Assembly: GCF_937884665.1 (NCBI RefSeq)
Contig: NZ_CAKZYF010000055.1
Span: 48,872 to 112,871 of the forward strand
Direction: 5' to 3'
Length of the DNA stretch: 64,000 bases
From: an uncultured Allomuricauda sp.
GTDB taxonomy: Bacteria > Bacteroidota > Bacteroidia > Flavobacteriales > Flavobacteriaceae
The position numbers and the translations under genes were made by a program. Numbering within the stretch: the stretch's first letter is position 1; each line of letters starts with the position of its first letter. Shown piece by piece: positions 44,471 to 54,179 of this stretch. Under the pieces are notes generated by a model, which saw nothing but the letters and a program-made list of their open reading frames with translations, searched no databases and was not told the origin of the DNA.

Positions 44471-47400
44471 ATGAAAAGAATTTACTTGGCCATTGTCGCT
44501 GTTTTTATTTCAGCCTTGGCATTTTCACAAGGGGTTACCACTTCAAGTATGCAGGGTAGTGTTGCCGACGCATCAGGGGAACCGCTTTTTGGGGCAAATG
44601 TTGTCGCGACACACACTCCATCTGGAACAACCTATGGAGCTATTGCAAACGAGGATGGTCGTTTCTACCTTCCTAACTTAAGAGTTGGTGGTCCGTACAC
44701 CGTAGTGGTCTCCTATGTTGGATTTCAGGATAAGACGTTTGAAGGCATAGTTCTGGGGCTGGGCCAAAGTTTTAACCTGAAAGTTAGCATGAGCGAAGGA
44801 GGTGTTGAATTAGAGGAAGTAATAGTTACCTCTACCGCAGGTAACATTATTAATCCAGATAGAACCGGACCTTCTATTAACCTTTCCAGAGAAACGATCG
44901 ATGCTTTGCCAACAATTAACAGAAGCATCAATGATTTTACGAGATTGACCCCTCAATCCAACGGAACTTCTTTTGCTGGAACGTCAGGTAGGTTCAATAA
45001 CTACACGATTGACGGTAACATTTACAACAACAACTTTGGTTTAGGTTCTGGTCAGTTTGCCGGTTCCAACCCTATCTCGTTGGACGCTATTGAGGAGGTG
45101 CAGGTAAACTTGGCCCCATTTGATGTCCGACTTGCTGGCTTTACCGGAGCCTCTGTAAATGCCGTTACAAAATCTGGTACAAATGAATTCAAAGGCTCTG
45201 CATATTACTATTTCCGCAACGATCAGATGGTAGGAGATAAGCTTAGGGATGTGGAATTGAACAGGGGCGACTCCCAAAACGACATTAAAGGGGTTAGTCT
45301 GGGAGGTCCAATAATTAAGGACAAGCTGTTTTTCTTCGTAAGTTATGAAGAGGAGGAAGAGGCCGTTCCCGGTTTCACGAGACAAGCGGCCCGTCCCGGA
45401 TTGGTTCCTGATGGATTGACAATATCCAGAGTCCCCGCATCAGACTTGGATTTTGTCAGTGAGCAGATGTTGAATATTTATGGCTACAACACCGGGCCTT
45501 ATGAAAACTATCCCTTTGCTTCTGAGCAGACTAGGTTCAATGCCAGATTAGATTACAACTTAAACCAGAACAACAAATTCTCTTTACGATACAATCGATA
45601 TGAGGCCTTGAACGATGTCCCAATAAACAGAAATTCAAATCGCTTTTTGGGAACCCGTTTTAGAAATACCAGCAGACAGGGTATTGAGGCGGTTACCTTC
45701 GCAAATGCCAACTACGCCAACGAACGCTTGGTAGAGTCTTTGGTCGGTGAATGGAATTCAAAAATTGGGGACAATATGTCCAACCAATTGAATATAGGTT
45801 ACACTTCCATTACCGATCCCAAACGAAGTGTGCCCGGGGGACAACCTTTCCCATTTATTGAGGTTTTGGAACCGGATGAGTCGGGGAATTTATTGTACTA
45901 CACAGCTTTGGGGAATGAATTGTTTACGGTGGGGAACTTGTTGGAAAACAACGTGTTCAACGTTACCGATAATTTTTCAATTTATTCAGGTAGACATACC
46001 TATACCTTCGGTGCCAATTTGGAGTTGATGACCTTTGAGAATGCCTTCAACCCTGTTTTTAATGGCTTTTATAGATTTACAAGTTTCGATAGCTTTGTTG
46101 AAACCGTAATTAACAGAACCCCTGGTGCCTTCCCAGATGCGTTTGCCAAAAGCTTCGCGTTGGATGGTACTACTACTCCACCTATCGATGAAACAAATTT
46201 TGGACAATTTGGGGTGTATGTACAGGATGAGTTTCAGGTCAATGACAACCTGAAAATAACAGGGGGTTTGAGGGTTGACTTCCCTTTCTACAGTACGGAC
46301 ATACCGCGAAATACACTTTTGGATGAACTTAATAAAACGTTTACGGATGCCGATGGGGATACTTTTACTCCGGATGTAAGCCAATTTCCAAAGGTAAGAC
46401 CCCTATGGTCCCCTCGGGTTGGGGTCAATTGGGATGTAAATGGCGAAGGAAAAACACAGGTCCGTGGAGGTACAGGAATCTTTTCAGGTCGTATCCCCTT
46501 TGTTTGGTTGAGTAACCAAGTCAACGGTTCAGGAGTAGTGCGAGGAGGTCTTGGCTTTGAAGGAGATGAGGTCGCAGATGCCTTTGGTCCTGATTATGTC
46601 TTTAATCCCGATGTAACTTTTGGAAATCCTGAAAATCCAAGTCAAACCCTCTCCAATGAGCTGAATTTGACAGATAGGGATTTCAAACTTCCGCAGGTAT
46701 GGCGTACCAATATCGGTGTAGACCATAAATTGCCTTGGGGAATTACCGCTACACTCGACTTGATTTATTCAAGGGATGTGTCTACCCCAATTGTGTTCAA
46801 TACTGTGCTTAGAGCTCCTGACGGTACTTTAAGTGGCCCTGACCAAAGACCTTTCTGGACCGCTGGTACAGATGATAACCCAAATCCTAACGCGGTAAAC
46901 AGTGGTGCCGCTTACTCCGGGGATCCAGATTTTAGGAATGTTTTCTTGTTGACCAACGCTGATGAAAAAGCAGATTACTATTCCGTAACGGCCCAGTTGC
47001 AGAAGCAATTCGACAATGGATTCTATGCCATGATTGCCTATACTGCCTCCAGAGCTAGGGATTTAGATGCTTCGGGCGGGTCCCAGGCAGGGTCATTGTG
47101 GACTGCAACGGTGCAAGAGGATAGAAATAACCCGAGACTTGGCTTTGCTTCTTTTGATCAGCCGAATAGGTTTATCGCTAACTTAAACTACCAAACCGAG
47201 ACCACTACCATTGGATTGTTTTGGGAAGGTGGTGAAAACGGTAGATTTAGCTACACCTACTCCGGAGATTTTGGAGATAACTCAGATAGATTAATCTATA
47301 TTCCTAACGATGCTTCCGAGCTTAACTTTGAAGAGTATACGTTGAGTGGACAGACGATTACGGAGCAAGCCCAGATAGACGCGTTCAATGCCTACATTGA

Positions 47401-47773
47401 TCAAGATGAATATCTAAGTGAAAATCGCGGTCAGGTAGCGGAAAGAAATGGCGCTAAATTGCCATGGATAAATCGATACGACTTGAGGATTCTTCAGGAT
47501 ATCCATTTGACGAAAGACAAAAAGAACACCATTCAATTGTCCATGGATTTCTTAAATATTGGAAACATGTTCAACTCGGATTGGGGAGTTCCTCAATTTG
47601 CTATCCAAGATAACATTCTTGGATTCAGGGGAAGAAATGAAGCGAACGAACCGATATATAGATTAAATGCGGTTCCTGGAACATCTGAGCTGCCTAGAGA
47701 ATCTTTTATACAATCTAATGATTTAGATGATACCTGGAGATTACAGGTTGGGATACGTTATTTGTTCAATTAG
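44471..47773 (+). CDS. Oar-like TonB-dependent outer-membrane protein
   Basis: 1100 residues. Signal peptide 1-19, carboxypeptidase-regulatory domain (about 22-115), then a plug with 'VSYVGFQDKTFEGIVL' before it and 'SLDAIEEVQVNLAPFDVRLA', 'GASVNAVTKSGTNEFKGSAY', and a long barrel closing on 'LQVGIRYLFN'. The motif 'RGGTGIFSGRIPFVWLSNQV' is characteristic of Oar proteins. In Myxococcus Oar is needed for development and for export/import; in Bacteroidota it likely handles peptides or large cargo. No SusD partner follows. Confidence 0.9.
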   Translation: MKRIYLAIVAVFISALAFSQGVTTSSMQGSVADASGEPLFGANVVATHTPSGTTYGAIANEDGRFYLPNLRVGGPYTVVVSYVGFQDKTFEGIVLGLGQSFNLKVSMSEGGVELEEVIVTSTAGNIINPDRTGPSINLSRETIDALPTINRSINDFTRLTPQSNGTSFAGTSGRFNNYTIDGNIYNNNFGLGSGQFAGSNPISLDAIEEVQVNLAPFDVRLAGFTGASVNAVTKSGTNEFKGSAYYYFRNDQMVGDKLRDVELNRGDSQNDIKGVSLGGPIIKDKLFFFVSYEEEEEAVPGFTRQAARPGLVPDGLTISRVPASDLDFVSEQMLNIYGYNTGPYENYPFASEQTRFNARLDYNLNQNNKFSLRYNRYEALNDVPINRNSNRFLGTRFRNTSRQGIEAVTFANANYANERLVESLVGEWNSKIGDNMSNQLNIGYTSITDPKRSVPGGQPFPFIEVLEPDESGNLLYYTALGNELFTVGNLLENNVFNVTDNFSIYSGRHTYTFGANLELMTFENAFNPVFNGFYRFTSFDSFVETVINRTPGAFPDAFAKSFALDGTTTPPIDETNFGQFGVYVQDEFQVNDNLKITGGLRVDFPFYSTDIPRNTLLDELNKTFTDADGDTFTPDVSQFPKVRPLWSPRVGVNWDVNGEGKTQVRGGTGIFSGRIPFVWLSNQVNGSGVVRGGLGFEGDEVADAFGPDYVFNPDVTFGNPENPSQTLSNELNLTDRDFKLPQVWRTNIGVDHKLPWGITATLDLIYSRDVSTPIVFNTVLRAPDGTLSGPDQRPFWTAGTDDNPNPNAVNSGAAYSGDPDFRNVFLLTNADEKADYYSVTAQLQKQFDNGFYAMIAYTASRARDLDASGGSQAGSLWTATVQEDRNNPRLGFASFDQPNRFIANLNYQTETTTIGLFWEGGENGRFSYTYSGDFGDNSDRLIYIPNDASELNFEEYTLSGQTITEQAQIDAFNAYIDQDEYLSENRGQVAERNGAKLPWINRYDLRILQDIHLTKDKKNTIQLSMDFLNIGNMFNSDWGVPQFAIQDNILGFRGRNEANEPIYRLNAVPGTSELPRESFIQSNDLDDTWRLQVGIRYLFN

Positions 47774-47798
47774 TCAAATAGTTCATATAAAATTAAAT

Positions 47799-47821
47799 CT
47801 CGCCATATAGCGGGTTTTTTT
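47799..47821 (+). terminator. Terminator after Oar-like gene
   Basis: CTCGC (47799-47803) with GCGGG (47810-47814), loop CATATA, then seven T. Short stem with one G-U. Confidence 0.6.
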
Positions 47822-47857
47822 GTTTCCATAATCGGTATTTTTAAGAAAACACCAAAG

Positions 47858-48310
47858 ATGATGGAAATCCTCCAAACCTTACATTCTTATCTGGCCTATG
47901 TAGTTTTAATTGTATTGGTTTTAGGGGTTTTTAATGCGTTTTCAGGTTGGTTTGGGAATAGGGATTTTACAATGCACAAGGATTTACGGATAAGTTTGTT
48001 TGCCCTGATTTTCAGCCATATCCAACTTTTGGTGGGCCTGCTTCTCTACTTTGTGTCCATCAGTGGGTTTAAAGCGATACAGATTCTGGGAATTGAGGGT
48101 TTGAATTCAGCAGCACGTTTGTTGGCTTTGGAGCACCCACTTATCAATGTCATTGCTATTGTGTTGATCACTGTGGGATGGTCAAGACACAAAAGGTTTG
48201 GAAGAAGCAATAAAAAATTTAAGAATATCGCCATTTTTTACGGTTTGGGCCTCTTGCTCATTCTTTCCCGTATTCCTTGGGCGCAGTGGTTTCGAGTCTG
48301 GCAGTCATGA
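47858..48310 (+). CDS. Four-TM membrane protein, cytochrome-b-like
   Basis: 150 residues with four TM helices. Histidines sit in or next to them (His9 'TLHSYLAY', 'FSHIQLLVGLLLYF', 'LEHPLINVIAIVL', 'GWSRHKRF'), the look of a small cytochrome b561-like heme protein found across Flavobacteria. Whether heme is bound is not proven here. ATG 47858 or the next codon (47861). Own promoter possible (TATTTTTA about 47836). Confidence 0.7.
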   Translation: MMEILQTLHSYLAYVVLIVLVLGVFNAFSGWFGNRDFTMHKDLRISLFALIFSHIQLLVGLLLYFVSISGFKAIQILGIEGLNSAARLLALEHPLINVIAIVLITVGWSRHKRFGRSNKKFKNIAIFYGLGLLLILSRIPWAQWFRVWQS

Positions 48311-48383
48311 GCTAAGGATGGAAAAAAGATACTCCCGTGATCGCCAGTAAGTATGTCAATCGGTATTGGATGGGCCATATCCA

Positions 48384-49418
48384 TCATAACTGTTCCCGTA
48401 TTAAAAAAAGATAAATGGGAAAATGATCGCTGTACCCACCTATATAGTTGGTTCCTGAATATGTACGAAACGGATATCCTATGTATTTTCCGTTCGGGGT
48501 CCTTAGAAAGTTTGGAGTATAAAGGGCCGTTTTCCACAAAAAGTAACCTTTGGATTTTTCAGTTAAATTGGAAGTCATATAAAATTGGTCAAACAAGTTC
48601 CATTTGTCCCTGTAGGCCAACGATCCCAACCCTTTTTTATATAGTTCTTCCGAGGGATTGTATAAATCCAGGCTGTCCAGCACCCTGACATTCCCCTTGG
48701 TTTTAAGGACTTTTCTAAAACTAGCGTTCTTTGGGTCGTCATTGAAATCACCCATGCTGATGATTTTCGAATCTGGATTGAGATAACGAAGGGAATCTAT
48801 GATTTGCTTGTTCAATTGAGCGGCTTTTAGGCGGTTGGGCCTACTTTTTTGCTCTCCACCCCGACGGGAGGGCCAATGGTTTACAAGAAAGTAAAAGGTT
48901 TCATCATCCAGAATACCTTCTACCACCAGTTGGTCCCTGGTGTATTTCCGATTCCCGAGTTCGTCTTTTATCAGTAATCGACGACTGACAAATGCGGTTG
49001 GCAAAAAAGAACTTTTTTGGTACAGTAGCGCAACATCGATTCCCCGGTGGTCGGGAGAATCGAAATGGAGGATGCCATAGTCGTACATACGAAGATTGGG
49101 ATGACCGACAAGGTCGTTCAATACATTTCGGTTCTCTATTTCACAAAGTCCAATAACATCAGGAGGGGAGGTATGTATTTCGCCACCTATTTTCGAGATC
49201 ACTTTCGAAATATTGGCAATCTTTTTTCCATAACGCTTTTCATTCCATTTGTACGCTCCTTTGGGAGTACGGTCATCATCAAATATCAAAGAGTCATTTT
49301 TTGTGTCAAACAAGTTTTCAACGTTGTAGAAAGCAATGCACCGAAGCTTGTATTTTTTTTCGGATTGGCAGAAAATCGAGAGGGGTAAAAGAAGACAAAT
49401 GAAAAGCCGAAGAATCAT
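48384..49418 (-). CDS. Secreted endonuclease/exonuclease/phosphatase (EEP) family protein
   Basis: 344 residues from ATG 49418, which gives a signal peptide ('LRLFICLLLPLSIFCQS'); a longer frame starts at 49502 but adds a basic non-signal leader. EEP catalytic motifs are all there: 'CIAFYNVENLFD', 'IGLCEIENR' (metal Glu), 'VNHWPSRRGG', 'MGDFNDDP' and 'YSDHFPIYL' (catalytic His). Likely an exported nuclease or phosphodiesterase. Divergent from a TonB receptor and an LTD lipoprotein; see the finding on this locus. Confidence 0.88.
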   Translation of the reverse strand: MILRLFICLLLPLSIFCQSEKKYKLRCIAFYNVENLFDTKNDSLIFDDDRTPKGAYKWNEKRYGKKIANISKVISKIGGEIHTSPPDVIGLCEIENRNVLNDLVGHPNLRMYDYGILHFDSPDHRGIDVALLYQKSSFLPTAFVSRRLLIKDELGNRKYTRDQLVVEGILDDETFYFLVNHWPSRRGGEQKSRPNRLKAAQLNKQIIDSLRYLNPDSKIISMGDFNDDPKNASFRKVLKTKGNVRVLDSLDLYNPSEELYKKGLGSLAYRDKWNLFDQFYMTSNLTEKSKGYFLWKTALYTPNFLRTPNGKYIGYPFRTYSGTNYIGGYSDHFPIYLFLIREQL

Positions 49419-49525
49419 AAAAATAGATTTGGGATTTTGAAAATAAACATTTTTACGTATTTTTCGCACAAATAAAAAAGACAATAACCTCAGTCTTTTC
49501 ATAATTAACCTACATTTTATAGACT

Positions 49526-52267
49526 ATGAGATTTTTTCCGCTTCTCATGGTACTCTGTACGTCCTTTGGAAGTTATGGGCAACAGAAGGCCGTGATATCA
49601 GGTAGCATATTGAACGAACGTACACTTCAACCAATCCAAGGAGTATTTGTTCAACTAGAAGGCTCCACCAAAGGGTTCGTTACCAACGCACTAGGACAAT
49701 TTGAGTTAAATACCACGCTTACCGGGAAACGTATCTTGATGGTCCAGGCGAAAGAATATCTGGTTAAGCGCATACCTGTTTTTATTGAAAGAGAAGGCTT
49801 TCTATCCCTGGGTGATATCGTACTGAGCCAGGATATTGCCACGGACAAAGAAGAAAACCTGATAACGCTTACGGATGGGGAGTTGGTCGCTGAAGAGGTT
49901 TTTTCCGTATCATCTGGTTTATTACAATCCACCAAAGACTTGTTCCTTAGGCGGGCCGCTTTTGATTTTGGGCAGGTTTTTTTCAGGGTGAGGGGTTACG
50001 ATTCGCGAAACGGCGAGGTATTGCTGAATGGCATTCCTATGAACAAACCGGAAAACGGAAGACCTCAATGGAACAATTGGGGCGGATTGAACGATGTAAC
50101 CCGAAATCAGGAATTTACAAACGGATTACATCCCAATCGAAACACTTTTGGAGGGATTTTGGGCAATACCAACATCGATTTAAGACCTTCAAACTTGAGA
50201 AAAGGCCTACGATTATCTTCTTCTGCATCAAACCGTACCTATAGAGGTAGACTTATGGCTACTTATAATTCAGGAACGGGGGACAATGGCCTTGCCTATT
50301 CATTTTCCACGTCCCGAAGATGGTCGGAGGCGGGTTTTGTAGAAGGTACCTTATATGACGCATACTCCTTATTTGGAGCTATAGAATACGATATTGATTC
50401 GAAAAACACGCTGATGCTAGCCGGGGTTTTGGCAAAAAATAGAAGAGGTAGGTCTTCCGCGATAACTCAGGAAGTTTTCAATTTAACAAGCAATATGTAC
50501 AATCCCTATTGGGGCGATCAAAACGGAAATCTAAGGAATTCAAGACAAAATAGGATCTTTGAACCTATATTTCTTCTGAGCTACTTTTTGGATACCGATA
50601 AAATGGATGTCAACCTAGGAGTAGCATATCAATTTGGTTCCCAGGCCCGAAGCAGAATCGGGTTTTATAATGCTCCCAACCCCGACCCTACGTATTACAG
50701 ATATTTGCCCAGTTATTATCTCAACGGTTCTTTGGGAGCGGATTTTATCAACGCCAACTTGGCGAGAGAAGGCTTCTTGTCCAATCCACAGTTGCAATGG
50801 GAAAGCTTGTACACCTCCAATGAAAATCCTTTAAACGGAGGTAAAGCGGCATATGTGCTCTACGATGATGCATCGGAATTGCGTTCCATTTCCGTTTCCG
50901 GTACTTCAGAATACATTATAAACGATACGGTGACTTTGGGTGTCGGGGGCAGTTTACAAACCAATACCACTCAGAATTTTGCAAAAATAGATGACCTTTT
51001 AGGAGCTCAGTTCCATGAAGATATTGATGTGTTTTCCGAAACAAAAAATGATGTGAATGGAAATATCAACAAGGTAGCGGGAGATTTGTTCAATTACAAT
51101 TACGAACTAAGTGCAACACATCTGACCTCTTTTGTACAATCAAAATTCAGTACCAAAAAGATTACCGGATTTTTGGCTGCTTCCCTGGGCAATTCAAACT
51201 TTAGAAGGAATGGGTTGTTCCAGAATGAGCGTTTTTTGGAAAATTCGATAGGGGAAAGTCCAGAAATGGCATTTTTTACTACCAGTGGAAAAATAGGGGT
51301 CACTTACTTTTTTTCCGGCAGGCATTGGATAAGCGGGAACGCCGCCTCCTTGCAAAGACCCCCAACCCTTCAGAATTTATTTGTAAACCCTAGGGAAAAC
51401 AATGATATCGTTCCTAATATCAAAGCGGAGGATATTACTTCTGTGGACCTTAGCTATTTTGCTCGATTGCCTTATCTAACGGGTAGAATATCTGCCTATT
51501 ACACCCGCTTCATGAACACTACGGATATCAATTTCTTTTTTGTGGATTCTGGTTTGGGCTCTGATTTTGTACAAGAAGTAATTACCGGTCTTGACAGGTT
51601 GCACAAAGGCATTGAACTGGGCGTGGAATATGAAGTCTCCTCAAGTGTCAAACTGTCGGTTGCCGGAAATTTGGGACACTATCTCTTCGCCAGTGATCCT
51701 ATGGTACAAATAGATTTTGACACGGCTGGTTTGGAAGAAGAACTGATTGATCCTGAAGGAACCATTGAGCTGGGTATTTCCAAAATAAAAAACCTTAAAC
51801 TACCCCAGGGTCCGCAAACCGCATTTTCCTTGGGAGTGGATTACAGAGACCCCAAATATTGGTGGCTAGGGGCCACCACCAACTATTTGGGCAACAACTA
51901 TGTGAACATATCCACAATAACGAGAACGCCCAGTTTTGTCTTAAACCCAGAAACGGGACTTCCTTTTCCAGATGCTACAAAAGAGAACGTAGCTCAACTG
52001 TTGGAACAGGAAAGATTGGAGGATGTTTATCTGCTGAATCTGGTGGGTGGAAAATCTTGGATTTACAAAGAAAAATACATCAGTGCTTTTCTTAGTGTGA
52101 ACAACCTTTTTGGCGCCGTATTTCGTACCGGTGGTTTTGAACAAAGCAGGAATGGAAACTACGGTCAGCTGCGTCAAGATAATCTTAGTGGTTCGCCATC
52201 CTTTGCTCCGAGGTATTGGTATGGATTTGGAAGAACCTATTTTTTGAACTTGGCCATTAGTTTTTGA
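49526..52267 (+). CDS. TonB-dependent receptor of the nuclease/lamin-tail locus
   Basis: 913 residues. Signal peptide 1-18, carboxypeptidase-regulatory domain (about 20-105), plug (about 145-260, 'FRVRGYDSRNGEVLLNGIPM'), then a beta barrel with 'GNAASLQRPPTLQNLFVNPR' and a C-terminal 'TYFLNLAISF'. It is a large outer-membrane importer driven by TonB. It starts 107 nt from the divergent EEP nuclease gene and is followed 16 nt later by the DUF5689/lamin-tail lipoprotein, so the cargo is probably a product of nucleic acid or phosphoester cleavage (inference). Confidence 0.88.
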   Translation: MRFFPLLMVLCTSFGSYGQQKAVISGSILNERTLQPIQGVFVQLEGSTKGFVTNALGQFELNTTLTGKRILMVQAKEYLVKRIPVFIEREGFLSLGDIVLSQDIATDKEENLITLTDGELVAEEVFSVSSGLLQSTKDLFLRRAAFDFGQVFFRVRGYDSRNGEVLLNGIPMNKPENGRPQWNNWGGLNDVTRNQEFTNGLHPNRNTFGGILGNTNIDLRPSNLRKGLRLSSSASNRTYRGRLMATYNSGTGDNGLAYSFSTSRRWSEAGFVEGTLYDAYSLFGAIEYDIDSKNTLMLAGVLAKNRRGRSSAITQEVFNLTSNMYNPYWGDQNGNLRNSRQNRIFEPIFLLSYFLDTDKMDVNLGVAYQFGSQARSRIGFYNAPNPDPTYYRYLPSYYLNGSLGADFINANLAREGFLSNPQLQWESLYTSNENPLNGGKAAYVLYDDASELRSISVSGTSEYIINDTVTLGVGGSLQTNTTQNFAKIDDLLGAQFHEDIDVFSETKNDVNGNINKVAGDLFNYNYELSATHLTSFVQSKFSTKKITGFLAASLGNSNFRRNGLFQNERFLENSIGESPEMAFFTTSGKIGVTYFFSGRHWISGNAASLQRPPTLQNLFVNPRENNDIVPNIKAEDITSVDLSYFARLPYLTGRISAYYTRFMNTTDINFFFVDSGLGSDFVQEVITGLDRLHKGIELGVEYEVSSSVKLSVAGNLGHYLFASDPMVQIDFDTAGLEEELIDPEGTIELGISKIKNLKLPQGPQTAFSLGVDYRDPKYWWLGATTNYLGNNYVNISTITRTPSFVLNPETGLPFPDATKENVAQLLEQERLEDVYLLNLVGGKSWIYKEKYISAFLSVNNLFGAVFRTGGFEQSRNGNYGQLRQDNLSGSPSFAPRYWYGFGRTYFLNLAISF

Positions 52268-52283
52268 AACCAACTTTAAAGAC

Positions 52284-53642
52284 ATGAAAAACAAGATTTC
52301 ATCAATTTTGGTACTGCTCTTGTTTTGTGCAAGTTGTGTTACCAATGCGGATTTTGATACTACTTCTGCAAACTGTGTAGATACCTCCCAAAATCGTATC
52401 AGTTTTGAAGATTTAGAGGATTTTTATAGTGGGGAGGTCATTCAGATTCAAGAGGATTTGGAGCTTGAAGGGTATGTTGTTTCCTCGGATAGAGCCGGAA
52501 ATTTTTTCAGCAGTCTGTTTATCCAAAACGATTTGACCAACCCAACCCATTCCCTACAATTGGAAATTGATTTAAGAGAGTCCCATCTGGTTTTTGAAAA
52601 GGGGCGTAAGATTTCCATCCGATTAAAAGGACTCTATCTTGGAAAAAGCGATGAAATATTAAAACTGGGAGGTACTTTTTTGGCTTTTGGAAACATTTCA
52701 GTGGGACGATTACCTTCGTTGAAAATACCAGAGCATGTTTTTTTACAATGTGGGGATGTGATGCCCGTGCAGCCAGTATTGACGGAGATAGGTGCTCTTT
52801 CCGAGTTACCTCCGGGAGTTTTGGTTCAATTGGAAGACATGGAGGTAGCAGATAGTGAACTTGGAAAAACATTTGCCGAAAAAGAAGAGGAAACCCTGAG
52901 GATTTTGCAGAACTGTGAAGAGGTTCCATTGCTCATGCGGAACAGTGGGTTTGCAGATTTTCAAGAAGAACCATTACCCAGTGGGAGGGGCTCCATAACC
53001 GGTATTTTGTTGAAAGATGGAAACGATTTTCATATCACCATCCGAGATTTGGACGATATTCGGTTTATTGAAGAGCGCTGTCCCGAAATAATTACAGAAT
53101 TTACCTCCGATCAAATATTTATATCTGAACTCGCGGACCCAGATAACAACTCAGGAGCAAGATTTGTGGAATTGTATTACGCCGGTACGGAACCTTTAGA
53201 TTTAAACCTTTGGACGTTGACACGTTACACCAACGACAATACCGAAGCTAGCTCCTCCATTGATTTGTCGGGAATCCTTATTGAGGGGGGAAGTACCCTG
53301 GTTATTTCCCCAAATCCTGAAGAATTTGAACTCGTTTATGGTTTTCCACCAGATGTAGGAGTTTCTACCAATAGTCCTGCTGATTCTAACGGTGACGATA
53401 ATTTGGAGTTGGTGGACCCCTTTGGAAAAGTTATCGATGTATTTGGAATTATCGGGGAAGATGGTTCTGGAACGAACCATGAGTTTGAGGACGGGCGCGC
53501 GCTTCGAAAAACGGAAATAATCCAGGGGAATCCGGTTTACACCTTCGAAGAATGGACGATTTACAACGACTCTGGAGAGGCAGGAACGATAAACCAACCT
53601 CAAAAAGCCCCGGAAAACTTTAGCCCAGGTATCAAAGATTAA
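52284..53642 (+). CDS. DUF5689/lamin-tail-domain surface lipoprotein
   Basis: 452 residues. Lipoprotein signal with Cys18 ('LLFCASCVTN'). The DUF5689 part (about 25-265) contains two OB-like segments: 'EGYVVSSDRAGNFFSSLFIQ' and, later, 'SGRGSITGILLKDGND'-like 'GRGSITGILLKDGNDFHITI'. A lamin-tail domain (about 275-450) follows: 'IFISELADPDNNSGARFVEL', 'DLSGILIEGGSTLVIS'. Lamin-tail domains accompany EEP nucleases in secreted DNases. It is the downstream partner of the TonB receptor and may hold substrate at the cell surface. Confidence 0.85.
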   Translation: MKNKISSILVLLLFCASCVTNADFDTTSANCVDTSQNRISFEDLEDFYSGEVIQIQEDLELEGYVVSSDRAGNFFSSLFIQNDLTNPTHSLQLEIDLRESHLVFEKGRKISIRLKGLYLGKSDEILKLGGTFLAFGNISVGRLPSLKIPEHVFLQCGDVMPVQPVLTEIGALSELPPGVLVQLEDMEVADSELGKTFAEKEEETLRILQNCEEVPLLMRNSGFADFQEEPLPSGRGSITGILLKDGNDFHITIRDLDDIRFIEERCPEIITEFTSDQIFISELADPDNNSGARFVELYYAGTEPLDLNLWTLTRYTNDNTEASSSIDLSGILIEGGSTLVISPNPEEFELVYGFPPDVGVSTNSPADSNGDDNLELVDPFGKVIDVFGIIGEDGSGTNHEFEDGRALRKTEIIQGNPVYTFEEWTIYNDSGEAGTINQPQKAPENFSPGIKD

Positions 53643-53645
53643 AAG

Positions 53646-54179
53646 TTAAAACGGCTTATACCCAAATTTTTGTCCACCTACGGAAGCATCTGCCATAAGC
53701 CCTGCCTTAGGTAGGGCAAATACGGCAACCCCATCTTTATATTGGGCATTGGCGGCAATTCCCGATTTAATGGCAACTGCAGACGCTTCTGCGGCAAATT
53801 GAAATTTTCCTTCGGTAAAACGCTCCAAATCCACAGCGGTTTCAAAAAAGATGACCTCAATAATCGCCTGACCTCCAGCCTGTAAGCCTACATTCAATTT
53901 CTTCAGGTTCGCCATGCCAACGAGAGTACCTCCTTCATAGACTACGCCATTTCCAGAGGCACCACCAATAATAAACCCTCCCTTTCCTACATTGGGGAAA
54001 AGCACATAACCAGCAGAATTCTCAAAAAACTCCTCTAAACCTATATCTGCTTTTAGAAGCGTCTTTTTAGCTTCCTTGGCATCATTGATTATTTTTCGGT
54101 CTTTTTGGGACTGGGCGTAGCCATCTAAGGCAAACGAAGATATCATTAACACCAGGACCATAAACTTTAGGGTTTTCAT
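53646..54179 (-). CDS. SYLF (Ysc84-type) lipid-binding protein
   Basis: 177 residues. Signal peptide 1-22 ('FALDGYAQSQ'). SYLF/DUF500 domain: 'SAGYVLFPNVGKGGFIIGGA' and 'GGQAIIEVIFFE', ending in 'ALPKAGLMADASVGGQKFG'. Family members bind phosphoinositides or other lipids; in bacteria they are periplasmic and of unknown role. Convergent with the lamin-tail gene, 3 nt apart. Confidence 0.9.
   Translation of the reverse strand: MKTLKFMVLVLMISSFALDGYAQSQKDRKIINDAKEAKKTLLKADIGLEEFFENSAGYVLFPNVGKGGFIIGGASGNGVVYEGGTLVGMANLKKLNVGLQAGGQAIIEVIFFETAVDLERFTEGKFQFAAEASAVAIKSGIAANAQYKDGVAVFALPKAGLMADASVGGQKFGYKPF

Noticed and set aside
49419..49502. Longer N-terminus of the EEP nuclease
   Set aside because: Adds a basic leader before a normal signal peptide and takes up most of the divergent promoter region.
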